Below, piece by piece: positions 25,077-33,787 of a stretch of 64,000 nt of DNA; position 1 is the stretch's first letter; every line of letters starts with the position of its first letter. A program made the position numbers and the translations under genes. This stretch comes from JAOUEA01 sp963825635 (lineage in GTDB: Bacteria; Actinomycetota; UBA4738; HRBIN12). Where the stretch lies: contig CAWGTU010000001.1 in NCBI GenBank assembly GCA_963825635.1, positions 310,001 through 374,000 on the forward strand, in the 5' to 3' direction. The notes under the pieces were generated by a model, which saw only the letters and a program-made list of their open reading frames with translations, was not told the DNA's origin and ran no database searches.

Positions 25077-25886
25077 TCAGCCCTCGATCAACAGGCCCCG
25101 ACGCCTCCGGACGCGCCGGTCGAGTCGGTTGAAGACGAGGTAGTCGACCAGCACCCCGATCACGGCGATCACCGCGACGACGGCCACGAGCGAGGGCATG
25201 TCGTCGGCTTCCTCGGCGAGCAGGTGTCCGAGCCCGATCGCCCCCGCCGCGGCGATGATCAGCTCGGCGGTCATCAGGGCCTTCCACGCGAAGCCCCATG
25301 CTTGCTGCAACCCGGCCATGAACCCGGGCAGCGCGGCGGGCAGGATCACGTCGCGGTAGAGCGACCATCCGTCGGCTCCGAGGGTGCGGCCCGCGCGTTT
25401 GAGGATCGGGGGCACCTGCCGCATCGCCGCCATCGTGGCCAGGGTCACCGAGGGGAAAGAGCCGACCACGGTCACGAACACGACCGCGCGTTCGGTCGCA
25501 CCGAACCAGATCACGGCGATCGGCACCCAGGCCACGAACGGCACGATCTGCAACGCCACGACGAGCGGACGCAGCGACCGTCGCGCGAACTCGTTCAGCG
25601 CGAAGGACACCCCGAGCAGCGTGCCGAACGCGACCGCGAGGGCGAACGAGAACACGAGCCTGATCAGTGTCTTCACCGTCGCCTCGGGGATCGTGCCGTC
25701 GGCCATGCCCGCGACGAACGCCTTCGACGTCTCGAGCGGCGACGGCACGCCCTCGGTGGTCGTGAGCGCGGCGATGACCGCCCAGACCGCGACCGCGCCC
25801 GTGATGCCCGCCAGCGGCGGACCGATCTCGTGCGCGAGCCGCCGCAGCCCGAGTCTCGGCGCGTCGGAGGCGGTGACGGCGCTCAT
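25077..25886 (-). CDS. ABC transporter permease (SsuC/TauC type)
   Basis: A 269-residue membrane protein with about six helices. The EAA loop, GADGWSLYRDVILPAALPGFMAGL (residues about 177-200), is typical of nitrate/sulfonate/taurine (BPD type 1) permeases. Its ATG overlaps the stop of the ATPase gene. Substrate: the YezD-like protein upstream hints at a sulfur compound, but no binding protein is present to test this. Confidence 0.82.
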   Translation of the reverse strand: MSAVTASDAPRLGLRRLAHEIGPPLAGITGAVAVWAVIAALTTTEGVPSPLETSKAFVAGMADGTIPEATVKTLIRLVFSFALAVAFGTLLGVSFALNEFARRSLRPLVVALQIVPFVAWVPIAVIWFGATERAVVFVTVVGSFPSVTLATMAAMRQVPPILKRAGRTLGADGWSLYRDVILPAALPGFMAGLQQAWGFAWKALMTAELIIAAAGAIGLGHLLAEEADDMPSLVAVVAVIAVIGVLVDYLVFNRLDRRVRRRRGLLIEG

Positions 25887-26752
25887 CGGTCGGGTTCCTG
25901 CGGGAGGATGGGTCGATCGCTTCCGTCGGCGCGGGCCCGCTCCACCTCACGCATCAACAACTCATGCACATCGGAGACGACGCGCGCCACCAATACGTCG
26001 TCGAGCTGGCGCGGCCGTGGGGCGCTGATACGCACCTCCTCGAGCAGCCTCCCCGGGGCCGCGGACATCACGAGCACGCGATCGGCGAGCAGCGCAGCCT
26101 CTCGCACGTTGTGGGTCACGAACACGAACGTCTTGCGTCCTCCACGCTCGAGCCAGACGCGCTGCACCTCGTCCTGCAGCAGCTCGCGCGCCTGCGCGTC
26201 GAGCGCCCCGAACGGCTCGTCGCCGAGCAGCACCTCGGGCTCGGTCGCGAGCGCCCGGGCGAGCTGTGCGCGCTGGCGCATGCCCGCGGAGAGCTCGTGC
26301 GGCTGGACGTCGGCGAACGTCTCGAGGCCTACGTTCGCCAACCACGTGCGGACGCGGTCGGGTCGCTCAGAGGCTGGGGTGCCGGTCAGCTTCAGGGCGA
26401 GATCGACGTTGCCCGCGACCGAGAGCCACGGGAACAGGGCGGGTTCCTGGAACAGCACCGCCCGGTCGGGGCCGGGGCCGGCGATCGGGCGGCCATCGAG
26501 CAGGGCCTTGCCCGAGGTGGGCTCGTCGAGGCCGGCCAGCACGTTGAGGATCGAGGTCTTCCCGCACCCCGACGGGCCGAGCAGGCACAGGAACTCCCCG
26601 AGCCGTACGTCGAACGTGACGTGATCGACGGCGGTGACGACCGCGCCGCTCGTCGATCGACGGGTCTTCACGAGATCACGCACGGAGAGCTTGGGGGGAC
26701 CCTCGCCGGGGCCCTCAGCGGGTCGGAGCCGGGAGGTGATCACATCGCTCAT
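25883..26752 (-). CDS. ABC transporter ATP-binding protein (SsuB/TauB type)
   Basis: A 289-residue ATPase. Walker A GPSGCGKTS (about residue 60), Q-loop FQEPALFPW, signature LSAGMRQRAQLARAL, Walker B VLLGDEPFGALD and switch His VTHNVREA are all present and intact. It resembles importers for sulfonates, taurine or nitrate. It lies 10 bases after the YezD-like gene and overlaps the permease gene by four bases. The substrate-binding protein normally encoded with such pairs is missing from this stretch. Confidence 0.85.
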   Translation of the reverse strand: MSDVITSRLRPAEGPGEGPPKLSVRDLVKTRRSTSGAVVTAVDHVTFDVRLGEFLCLLGPSGCGKTSILNVLAGLDEPTSGKALLDGRPIAGPGPDRAVLFQEPALFPWLSVAGNVDLALKLTGTPASERPDRVRTWLANVGLETFADVQPHELSAGMRQRAQLARALATEPEVLLGDEPFGALDAQARELLQDEVQRVWLERGGRKTFVFVTHNVREAALLADRVLVMSAAPGRLLEEVRISAPRPRQLDDVLVARVVSDVHELLMREVERARADGSDRPILPQEPDR

Positions 26753-26762
26753 CGATGGGTCC

Positions 26763-26969
26763 TCATCGCAGCCGGAACTTCTCGGCCATCTCGATCTGCA
26801 CGACCTTGCCGTCCTGGATCACGAGGACGACGGTGCCGTAGTTGATTCGCCGCACGATGTCGGCGACCTTCGCGAGCACCAGCCGCTCTTCTTCGGAGAG
26901 CTCGAGCGCGGCGAACTGCTCGTCGGCGGTGCCCGGCGGGCTCGCGTCGGTGGTGATGTCGTCGCTCAC
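26763..26969 (-). CDS. YezD-like small protein (DUF2292)
   Basis: A 68-residue protein whose C-terminal half, INYGTVVLVIQDGKVVQIEM then AEKFR, matches the DUF2292/YezD family. GTG start, with a leaderless-type -10 element. Members of this family are often encoded beside sulfur-assimilation or sulfonate-transport genes, which fits the ABC genes that follow after 10 bases. The molecular role is unknown; the size suggests a regulator or adaptor. Confidence 0.75.
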   Translation of the reverse strand: MSDDITTDASPPGTADEQFAALELSEEERLVLAKVADIVRRINYGTVVLVIQDGKVVQIEMAEKFRLR

Positions 26970-26975
26970 GGTCGG

Positions 26976-26981
26976 AGTGTA
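26976..26981 (-). promoter_or_regulatory. -10 element of a leaderless promoter
   Basis: On the minus strand TACACT ends 6 bases before the GTG at 26969. It would drive the YezD-like/ABC operon. Confidence 0.5.
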
Positions 26982-27005
26982 CGCCGGGCCTTGCGACCCC
27001 TTGGG

Positions 27006-28253
27006 TCAGGAGGTCGCGTAGAAGAATCCCGTCGCGAGCAGCGCGATAGGCGCCAGGAAGAGCGTGCCGACGAAGAGCGCGAGCCGTCGGTTGCTGGCGA
27101 CGAGGTAGTCGTCGAGTCGCAACACCGAACGTTGCACCGGCTTGTACAGGAACGCGAGGATCACGAGCGACACGATCGTCACACCGACCGCCTCGGCCAG
27201 CACAACCTGCGCCGCGTCGGGTGTCGGCTGCAGCATCGCGACCACCAGCGTATCGGCGAGCGTCGTGATGTTCGCACCCATGATGTACGGGAGCGCCTCC
27301 TCCCGTTTGATCAACCCCTTGGCGGCGAGCGGCACGAGCACGGTGAGCGCGACCGAGACCGACAGCGTCAGCGTCGCCACGATGCAGCCGAGGAAGAACA
27401 TCGTCCATGGGTGCTTCAGCCATGCCGCCCGCTTCGAGGCGGTGGCGTCGCCGCTCACGTGTGGGAGCACCCGGTCGATCAGGTTGAACGACACGAGGAT
27501 CACGCCGAGCCCGATCAGGAACAGGGACCACCCCGGGACGTTCGTCGAGATGACGTCGACGATCGGACCCCATAGCTTGCCAAGGATCGCGTCGAGCTTG
27601 CCCGACGCATGGAGATCGAAGCCGTCGAGCCACCCCGCTCGGATGATCGCGTAGCCGATCAGCATGCCCGGGAGGTAGACGATCGCGGTCATCGTCATCG
27701 CCTGGATGCCGATGCCGATCGAGTCGCTGCGCCCACGCCGGATGTCGGCCTGCGAGGCTCCCGCGGCGATCTGCACCTTCGCCTGCTTCGTCGCGTAGAG
27801 GAACCCGGTGAGCAACACGATGAACGAGGCGCCGAGCCGCGAGCCCGACAGCATCGTGAACGCCTGCAGCTTCGTGAGGGTGCCGGCCCCGAAGAGGCTG
27901 ATCGCCGTCGCGGCGACCGGTGAGCCCGAGAGCACGAAGTAAGCCCCGAGCCAGCCGGCGCCGAGCGTGGAGACCCCGTTCGCGAACGGGAACTGTCCCT
28001 CGATCTGCGGGCCGACCGCGGCCGCACCTTCCTTCATCAGCTGCACGGCGAGGATGAACAGGAACATGGCGGGGACGAAGAGCAGCAGCTTCCTCGCGAT
28101 ATCCCAAGGGGAGCGCGGCGCCTCGAACGGCCCCCAGTCGATGAGGTATCGAGCCTGGTTCGCCTCGACCGGCACGCAGAACTCGCCGTCGATCTCGACC
28201 AGCTTCGCTTCCCTCTCGAGGTCGCGTTCGAGCTCCTTGGAACGGTTGGCCAT
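27006..28253 (-). CDS. Na+/phosphate cotransporter family protein
   Basis: A 415-residue membrane protein. After a charged N-terminal stretch of about 65 residues there are about nine hydrophobic segments arranged as two related halves, each with the Na/Pi signature: SGSPVAATAISLFGAGTLT (about 128) and MGANITTLADTLVVAMLQ (about 322). I chose ATG 28253, which follows GGAGAG; the frame is open further upstream without a plausible start. Transport of phosphate or another anion with sodium is predicted. A strong hairpin with a U-run lies only 23 bases before the start codon. Confidence 0.8.
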   Translation of the reverse strand: MANRSKELERDLEREAKLVEIDGEFCVPVEANQARYLIDWGPFEAPRSPWDIARKLLLFVPAMFLFILAVQLMKEGAAAVGPQIEGQFPFANGVSTLGAGWLGAYFVLSGSPVAATAISLFGAGTLTKLQAFTMLSGSRLGASFIVLLTGFLYATKQAKVQIAAGASQADIRRGRSDSIGIGIQAMTMTAIVYLPGMLIGYAIIRAGWLDGFDLHASGKLDAILGKLWGPIVDVISTNVPGWSLFLIGLGVILVSFNLIDRVLPHVSGDATASKRAAWLKHPWTMFFLGCIVATLTLSVSVALTVLVPLAAKGLIKREEALPYIMGANITTLADTLVVAMLQPTPDAAQVVLAEAVGVTIVSLVILAFLYKPVQRSVLRLDDYLVASNRRLALFVGTLFLAPIALLATGFFYATS

Positions 28254-28275
28254 GGTCAGGCTCTCTCCAGAGACG

Positions 28276-28328
28276 AAAAATGGCCGCAACGCGAACCGGG
28301 GACGTGGTTCCCCCTGTGCGTTGCGGCC
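28276..28328 (-). terminator. Terminator-like hairpin with possible pseudoknot in the Na/Pi gene leader
   Basis: On the minus strand GGCCGCAACGC (28328-28318) pairs perfectly with GCGTTGCGGCC (28292-28282), followed by ATTTTT. Inside, GGGG/CCCC closes a loop whose AACC could pair with GGTT just downstream, an H-type pseudoknot. The U-run ends 22 bases before the Na/Pi start codon. It may terminate the upstream gene, or act as an attenuator or riboswitch expression platform. Confidence 0.6.
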
Positions 28329-28447
28329 TCCGGTCGTCCGGTCAGCTGCAGTCCAGAGGCTACCCGCGACGCTCCGGACGGTCAACGAGACCTTCGGCGG
28401 AGATGTGTGCGACTTCTGTGACGGCCCAACGGCCGATAGTGAGGGGT

Positions 28448-28942
28448 TCAGCGAACGAGCAGCACGGGCACGAGGGCGAGTCCACGGGGAACGGGAAGCC
28501 GAGCCCCGCCGGGGCGGCCGTGGCTCATGCCGAACGTCGCGTGTATCGGATCGCCCAGCGCTCGTGCCACGCTGTCGCCGGTCGGCGAGGACTCCCAGCG
28601 CCAGTCGAAGCGGTCGCGTTCCACGTTCGAGAAGACCATGCGCTTGAACACGTGCTCGTCGTCGACGGGAGTCGGGGTCCTGAACGACGGGCTCCCGTCC
28701 CCGATGGGAGCGCCGACGAGGTGCCAGTAGCTCCCGTTCGAATCGACCCATGTCTGACGCCACCCCGCGTGTTCGTCGTAGACCGAGACGCTCATGCCGC
28801 GGAACGCCTCGGGCGCCCGGGCTTCGAAGCGCTCGAGCACGACCGCGTCGTCGAGCTCGCGGGTGATCGAGTTCGTGCCGTGCCCACCATCCCAGGCGCA
28901 ATCCCACTCGCCGAGCCAGAAGTCGAGGGCCTTCGCGTCCAT
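28448..28942 (-). CDS. DUF1579-like protein
   Basis: A 164-residue protein starting KALDFWLGEWDCAWDGG, the typical opening of DUF1579 and related lipocalin-like proteins, with YWHLVGAP and VFKRMVFSNVERDRFDWRWE further on. The last 25 residues are atypical and may reflect divergence. ATG start, leaderless-type -10 element. No signal peptide. Function unknown; such proteins may bind small hydrophobic ligands. Confidence 0.65.
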   Translation of the reverse strand: MDAKALDFWLGEWDCAWDGGHGTNSITRELDDAVVLERFEARAPEAFRGMSVSVYDEHAGWRQTWVDSNGSYWHLVGAPIGDGSPSFRTPTPVDDEHVFKRMVFSNVERDRFDWRWESSPTGDSVARALGDPIHATFGMSHGRPGGARLPVPRGLALVPVLLVR

Positions 28943-28948
28943 GCGGCG

Positions 28949-28954
28949 AGCCTA
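28949..28954 (-). promoter_or_regulatory. -10 element of a leaderless promoter
   Basis: On the minus strand TAGGCT ends 6 bases before the ATG at 28942. Confidence 0.5.
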
Positions 28955-29006
28955 GGTCAGGACCGAGCGGGACGCTTCCGCAAGCTTGCCCCTGGCTCGT
29001 GAGCGA

Positions 29007-29240
29007 TCAGCCGCCGCAGGCGCAGCCGCCGCCACCGCAGCACGCGCCGCCGGCCGCCGGCGCCGGACCGGCGAAGCCGTCCACCGGGGCGGTGCCAGCG
29101 GAGAACACCGAGAAGCGGCGTCGCACCCGCTCGCTGCCGCACGACGGGCATCCAAGCGCCGTGTCGACAGGGGCGTTCATCGATCGTCGCTGTTCGAACG
29201 GCTGCTCGCATCCGAGGCAGATGTACTCGTAGGTCGCCAC
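29007..29240 (-). CDS. FmdB-family zinc-ribbon protein
   Basis: A 77-residue protein: TYEYICLGCEQPFEQRRSM, then CPSCGSERVRRRFSVFS, the paired CxxC zinc ribbon of the FmdB/CxxC_CXXC_SSSS family. The C-terminus is Gly/Cys-rich (GGACCGGGGCACGG), a common but unexplained feature of actinobacterial members. GTG start with TATCCT 6 bases upstream, so apparently leaderless. Putative regulatory protein; partner unknown. Confidence 0.8.
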   Translation of the reverse strand: MATYEYICLGCEQPFEQRRSMNAPVDTALGCPSCGSERVRRRFSVFSAGTAPVDGFAGPAPAAGGACCGGGGCACGG

Positions 29241-29246
29241 GGCGCA

Positions 29247-29252
29247 AGGATA
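29247..29252 (-). promoter_or_regulatory. -10 element of a leaderless promoter
   Basis: On the minus strand TATCCT ends 6 bases before the GTG at 29240. Confidence 0.5.
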
Positions 29253-29268
29253 CCCGGCAGGTGCGCCG

Positions 29269-30060
29269 TCACGCGATACCGGGCGGACGGGAGCCGGCCG
29301 GGTGCGAGCTGGTTCGCCCCATCACGCGGTGGGCGACCGCGGCCGCGGTCTCCGACACACGACGCCCGAGCCCCGGCAGATCCCGGCTGGGCAGCCGGTA
29401 GGCGGGGCCCGAGATGCTCACGGCAGCGACGGCTCGTCCCTCGACGAGCACAGGGGCGGCGACCGTGACGAGACCCTCCTCGAGCTCACCAGAGCTCGAC
29501 GCGTAGCCTCGTCGTCGCACCTCGTCGAGGATGCGTTCCAGCTGTCGGGGGTCCGTGATCGTGCGATCGGTGATCGCCTCGAGGGTGCGTCGCAGCACGC
29601 TCCGTCGAGAACGGGGATCTCCCCAGGCGAGGAGCACCTTGCCGCTCGAGCTCGCGTGCACGGGGCTGCGGCGTCCCACCCAGCTCGCCATCACGACCGT
29701 CACGGCGGGGGTCACCTGGTCGACGTAGACCACGTGCAACCCGTCACGGATCGCCAGGTTGACGGTCTCCGAGGTCGCCGTCGAGAGCTGTTCGAGCTCC
29801 GGCCGAGCCTGGCTGACCACCGGCATGCGGGCGACGGCCGTGGCCGCGAGCCCCACCATGCGAGCGCCGAGCCGGTATCGCTGGCTGATCGCGTCGCGCT
29901 CGACCATGCCGTTCGCCGCCAGGGTGCCGAGCACCCGCGAGGCGGTCGAGCGGTGCACGTCGAGCACGCGTGCGAGGTCGGAGACCCCGAGCCCCTCGGG
30001 CGCGCGCCCGAGCGCCTCGAGGACACGCACCACCCGCGCCACGCCATCGGTCGATCGCAT
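29269..30060 (-). CDS. IclR-family transcriptional regulator
   Basis: A 263-residue regulator; ATG 30060 is chosen because the domain begins there, and TACTGT lies 8 bases upstream. Residues about 5-65 are the winged helix-turn-helix (LGVSDLARVLDVHRSTASRV). The effector domain follows with SSSGKVLLAW (about 138) and the hallmark RRRGYASSSGELEEGLVTVAAPV (about 190). It is divergent from the PHP hydrolase/ABC importer operon, 107 bases away, and probably controls that operon in response to a catabolic ligand. Confidence 0.85.
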   Translation of the reverse strand: MRSTDGVARVVRVLEALGRAPEGLGVSDLARVLDVHRSTASRVLGTLAANGMVERDAISQRYRLGARMVGLAATAVARMPVVSQARPELEQLSTATSETVNLAIRDGLHVVYVDQVTPAVTVVMASWVGRRSPVHASSSGKVLLAWGDPRSRRSVLRRTLEAITDRTITDPRQLERILDEVRRRGYASSSGELEEGLVTVAAPVLVEGRAVAAVSISGPAYRLPSRDLPGLGRRVSETAAAVAHRVMGRTSSHPAGSRPPGIA

Positions 30061-30167
30061 CGAGATGAACAGTAGCCCTCTGTTGCCCTGACGGCACGGC
30101 TTCCCTTGTGCGATGCCGCGTACCTCCGTAGCGTCCGCGCCGACCACCCGGCGTAGGAGGAGCGAGC

Positions 30168-31130
30168 GTGAGCGACGGCAACCCGTTCGACGTCGACGGG
30201 GAGTGGCTGAAGAGCGCCTTCCATACCCACACGACCCGTTCCGACGGTGAGCTCGACCCGGGCGCGCATGTCCGACACCACGAGTGGGCCGGTTTCGACG
30301 TCTGCACCATCACCGACCACTGGACGCTGACGCACGAGCCGTCGACGAAGCGGTGCCTCGTGATCACCGGTGCCGAGCTCGCGGCCGACCCCTACGGCGG
30401 CGCGCTCACCGACAGCGAGATCCTCGCGGTCGGCATCTCCGAGATCCCGGAGGACCCTGGCGGTGACCGGGCGAGATGGGGTCCGATCGACGCGTATCAC
30501 TACAAGACGTTCCCCGATCTCAGCGCCGCGGCTCGTTGCATCGCCGAGCAGAGCGGGGTCTCGTTCGTCGCGCATCCGCGCTGGAGCGGCATGCCGTTGG
30601 AGACCCTGCTCGCCGTCGACGGGACCCATGGCCTCGAGCTCTTCAACTCGAGCGCCGAGCGCGAGAACCTGCGTGGGGACTCGAGCTACGTGTGGGACCA
30701 GTGCCTGGAGCGCGGCCAGCGCCTCTGGGGGTTCGCGACCGACGACTGTCACTACCCGGGGTTCGACATCAACGATGCGTGGACGATGGTGAGGGCCGCC
30801 GAGCGCACCGAGGAGGCGGTGCTCGAGGCGCTGCGGCACGGGCACCACTACGCCACGAACGGCCCGACGCTGCTCGACGTGGCGGTGGACGGCGACGCGC
30901 TCGAGGTGCGCTGCGGTCCCGCGCGTGCGGTCGTGATGATGTCGCGATACGAGACGGGTTGGGCGGTGCGTGCCGACGTCCGCAACCGCCAGGAGGACGC
31001 GAGGGTGCTCGAGCGTGACGACCACGGTCTCGTGGTGCGCGCACGGTTCGAGCCCCCGATGGAGTTGCCGTACCGGCGGATCGTGGTCGAGGACGAGCGG
31101 GGACGCAGGGCATGGTCGAACCCGATCTGA
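30168..31130 (+). CDS. PHP-domain metal-dependent phosphoesterase-like protein
   Basis: A 320-residue protein; GTG start after GGAGGAG. The PHP metal-binding motifs are visible: FHTHTTRSDGEL (residue 18), ITDHW (about 45), FVAHPRWSG (about 135) and FATDDCHYPG (about 188). Such proteins hydrolyse phosphate esters or act as metal-dependent hydrolases. First gene of an operon that continues with an inositol-phosphatase-like enzyme (19-base overlap) and an ABC importer, and opposite an IclR regulator. A phosphorylated or phosphodiester nutrient is one possible theme. Confidence 0.78.
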   Translation: MSDGNPFDVDGEWLKSAFHTHTTRSDGELDPGAHVRHHEWAGFDVCTITDHWTLTHEPSTKRCLVITGAELAADPYGGALTDSEILAVGISEIPEDPGGDRARWGPIDAYHYKTFPDLSAAARCIAEQSGVSFVAHPRWSGMPLETLLAVDGTHGLELFNSSAERENLRGDSSYVWDQCLERGQRLWGFATDDCHYPGFDINDAWTMVRAAERTEEAVLEALRHGHHYATNGPTLLDVAVDGDALEVRCGPARAVVMMSRYETGWAVRADVRNRQEDARVLERDDHGLVVRARFEPPMELPYRRIVVEDERGRRAWSNPI

Positions 31131-31930
31131 TCGCCGACCTCGCGTTCGCGAACGCGCTCGCCGATGCGGCCGCTGAGGTGACCTTGTCGTGGTTCGGGCA
31201 TCGGCTGCCCGTGGAGCTCAAGGCCGACGAGACGCCGGTGACCGAGGTGGATCGACACGCGGAACAGGCGATCCGAGACGCGATCTCTTCGCGCTTCCCC
31301 GGCGACGGGGTGCTAGGCGAGGAACAGGGGCTCCAGGAAGGCACGAACGGGCGCAGATGGGTGATCGATCCCGTGGACGGCACGAAGCTCTACGCGGAGG
31401 GCATCCCCCTGTGGACCACCCTGATCGCGCTCGAGATCGACGGCGTCACCGCGGTGGGGGTCGCCGATGCGCCGGCGATCGGCGACCGGTACCATGCGAC
31501 CCGAGGCGGCGGGGCATGGCGTGGCGACCGTCGTCTGAACGTCTCAGACGTGGGGAGCCTCGCCGACTCGTTCGTGGCGCACTCGGGCGTGGAGGAGTGG
31601 ATCGCCGGCGGCAGGAACGATGCCCTCGAGCGCGTAGCCGCGCTCGCTCGGCGTACGAGGGGTATCAGTGACGCGTGGGCGCAGTTGCTGGTGGCCCAGG
31701 GCTCGGTCGAGGTGCTGCTCGAGCACGAGCCGTGCCAGACGTGGGACTGGGCGGCGACAGGCTTGATCGTGGAAGAGGCCGGCGGGTGTCTGACGACGCT
31801 CGCCGGCGAGCGCCCCACCGCGGGCGGCGATCTGCTCGTGTCGAACGGAGCGGTACACGACGAGGTCCTCGGCGTGTTGACGGCAGGAACATCGACGAAC
31901 GGACACTACGGAACCGGGAGGTCGGCATGA
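31112..31930 (+). CDS. Inositol monophosphatase-family phosphatase
   Basis: A 272-residue enzyme. Metal and substrate motifs are intact: GEEQG (about residue 69), WVIDPVDGTKLYAEG (about 82-96) and TWDWAATGLIVEEAGG (about 209). ATG 31112 overlaps the upstream gene by 19 bases and its stop overlaps the next start (ATGA). Members remove phosphate from inositol, histidinol, PAP or sugar phosphates; histidinol-phosphatase-like enzymes are a frequent annotation. Context suggests it dephosphorylates an imported compound rather than serving histidine synthesis. Confidence 0.82.
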   Translation: MVEPDLIADLAFANALADAAAEVTLSWFGHRLPVELKADETPVTEVDRHAEQAIRDAISSRFPGDGVLGEEQGLQEGTNGRRWVIDPVDGTKLYAEGIPLWTTLIALEIDGVTAVGVADAPAIGDRYHATRGGGAWRGDRRLNVSDVGSLADSFVAHSGVEEWIAGGRNDALERVAALARRTRGISDAWAQLLVAQGSVEVLLEHEPCQTWDWAATGLIVEEAGGCLTTLAGERPTAGGDLLVSNGAVHDEVLGVLTAGTSTNGHYGTGRSA

Positions 31931-33762
31931 GGTTCGGACGATCGGGACGACGCAGCGCTTCGCGGGGTGGGCGGGCGCGCGTGAGATCGTCGCTGGCCTT
32001 CGCGGTCGCGGTCGCGGCGGTCGGTTCGTTGACCGCACCGCAGGCGAGCGCCCAGACCCCGGCGGCAGATCAGGACCTCGTGCTGCGCATCGGTACGACG
32101 GTCGACCTCACGACCGCCAACATCTGGGGGGCCACGGCGGGCAGCGACTGGACGCTCTCGACGATGCAGTACGACATGATGCTGAAGTTCGCCTCCGAGG
32201 ACCTGAGTCCTGCCCCCAGCCTGGCGACCGGGTGCGAGCCGAACGAGGATTCCACCGTCTGGACGTGCACGCTGCGCGACGGACTCTCGTGGAGCGACGG
32301 CACGCCACTCACGTCGCGCGATGTCGCGTTCAGCTACCGGTTCGTGATCGACAACAAGATCCCGCAGTACAAGAGCTACTTCCCCTTCAACCCCACGTTC
32401 GAGACACCCGACGACCAGACGTTGATATGGAAGTCCGAGGAGCCGACGTTCGCGCTCGACGTGCCGCCGTGGGCCTACATCGTTCCGGAGAAGGTCTGGG
32501 CCGAGTACGACGGACAGACCTTGCGCGACATCCGGGCGGTCGAGCATGTCCCCGCGATCGGCAGCGGCCCGTTCACGCTCACGGAATGGAACCCGGGCCA
32601 GGGGTTCACGCTGGAACGCAATCCATACTTCTGGGGCGAGGAACCCGAGGTGGACCGCGTCGACTTCCGCGTGTATTCGAATCAAGAGGCGATGATCCAG
32701 GCGTTGCGCAACGGCGAGATCGACTTCGCCGACGGCCTGAAGCCACAGCTCGTCGCCTCCGTCGAAGGCATGGAGAACGTGACCCTGCAACGGGTGGTCT
32801 CGGACTGGTGGTTGAACCTCGCGTTCAACTTCGGGGGGCAAAGCGAGGAGGCCGACCCGCTGCCGGCGCTGCATGACATCGAGATTCGCCGGGCGATCGC
32901 GATGGCGATCGACAAGCAGGCGATCGCCGACAAGGTCTACCAGGGCACGGCGGCGCCGGGTGACACGATCATCCGTCCCGCGTCGGCGTTCTGGCACTTG
33001 GACATCCCCGCGGACGAGGAGCTCGCCTACGACCCGGAGGCTGCGAACGCGTCCCTCGAAGACGCCGGCTACACGGACTCCGACGGCGACGGCGTGCGCG
33101 AGGACCCGCAGACGGGGGAACCGTTGGAGCTCCTCGTGCCGGCCTCGCAGGACACGACCGGTGCGGTGGAAGCCGGCGAGCTCATCGTGGGGTTCCTCGA
33201 GCAGATCGGCGTTCGGGTGGAGCTGCGTCCGGTCTCCGACGGGAAGATGAACGACTACTGGGGCGCAGGGAACTTCGACGCCTACATCTGGTACTGGAGC
33301 GGTGACCCCGATCCGAACTACCAGCTCTTCGTCTTCACGTCGGAGCAATGCGGATCCTGGAGCGACGGGTGCTGGAAGGACCCCACGTTCGACTCCCTGT
33401 ACGAGGAACAGCGGATGACGTTCGATCGAGAGGCGCGCCAGGAGATCGTGTTCGAGGCGCAACGTCGCGCCTACGAGCAGATCCCGGGAATGGTGCTCGC
33501 CTACCCCGGATCCTTGCAGGCCTACCGGAACGATCGCTTCACGGGGTGGGTCCCGAACCCGGGCGAGGACGGTTACCTGTTGCCCGGCTACAACTACGAT
33601 TCCCTGGTGTCGTTGCGGGCGGTGGACGAGTCGGTCGCCTCGACCTCGGGCGGCTCGAGCGGCATCCCAGGATGGGTCTGGCTGCTGGGCGCCGCGGCGC
33701 TCGCCGCGGTGATCGTCGTGATGTCGCGGCGCGGACGCCGGCGCGAGCTGGACGAGGCCTGA
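31927..33762 (+). CDS. Peptide/opine-type ABC transporter substrate-binding protein, C-terminally membrane-anchored
   Basis: A 611-residue extracellular solute-binding protein (family 5, DppA/OppA type). N-terminal signal SSLAFAVAVAAVGSLTAP with cleavage near ASAQ and no lipobox Cys. Family features: LSWSDGTPLTSRDVAFSYRF (about 119-138), GSGPFTLTEW and ERNPYFWG. The C-terminus after a Ser/Gly linker has one membrane helix (WVWLLGAAALAAVIVVM) and a basic tail, so it is anchored like archaeal or sortase-like proteins instead of by lipid. ATGA overlap with the phosphatase gene. The substrate is unknown. Confidence 0.85.
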   Translation: MRFGRSGRRSASRGGRARVRSSLAFAVAVAAVGSLTAPQASAQTPAADQDLVLRIGTTVDLTTANIWGATAGSDWTLSTMQYDMMLKFASEDLSPAPSLATGCEPNEDSTVWTCTLRDGLSWSDGTPLTSRDVAFSYRFVIDNKIPQYKSYFPFNPTFETPDDQTLIWKSEEPTFALDVPPWAYIVPEKVWAEYDGQTLRDIRAVEHVPAIGSGPFTLTEWNPGQGFTLERNPYFWGEEPEVDRVDFRVYSNQEAMIQALRNGEIDFADGLKPQLVASVEGMENVTLQRVVSDWWLNLAFNFGGQSEEADPLPALHDIEIRRAIAMAIDKQAIADKVYQGTAAPGDTIIRPASAFWHLDIPADEELAYDPEAANASLEDAGYTDSDGDGVREDPQTGEPLELLVPASQDTTGAVEAGELIVGFLEQIGVRVELRPVSDGKMNDYWGAGNFDAYIWYWSGDPDPNYQLFVFTSEQCGSWSDGCWKDPTFDSLYEEQRMTFDREARQEIVFEAQRRAYEQIPGMVLAYPGSLQAYRNDRFTGWVPNPGEDGYLLPGYNYDSLVSLRAVDESVASTSGGSSGIPGWVWLLGAAALAAVIVVMSRRGRRRELDEA

Positions 33763-33787
33763 TCGTCACGACGGGCGGGCAGACTCG

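Noticed and set aside
22035..26845. Several plus-strand ORFs of 290-530 codons opposite the cyclase, oxidase and ABC genes
   Set aside because: All lie over intact minus-strand genes with catalytic motifs; their own translations show no families.
28276..28328. Fluoride, SAM or Na+ riboswitch identity for the Na/Pi leader
   Set aside because: I compared the sequence with the consensus motifs I remember for these classes and found no convincing match, so only a generic structured leader is claimed.
28986..29468. 160-codon plus-strand ORF opposite the FmdB-like gene
   Set aside because: Arg/Ala-rich antisense translation; the minus strand has a clear zinc ribbon and promoter.
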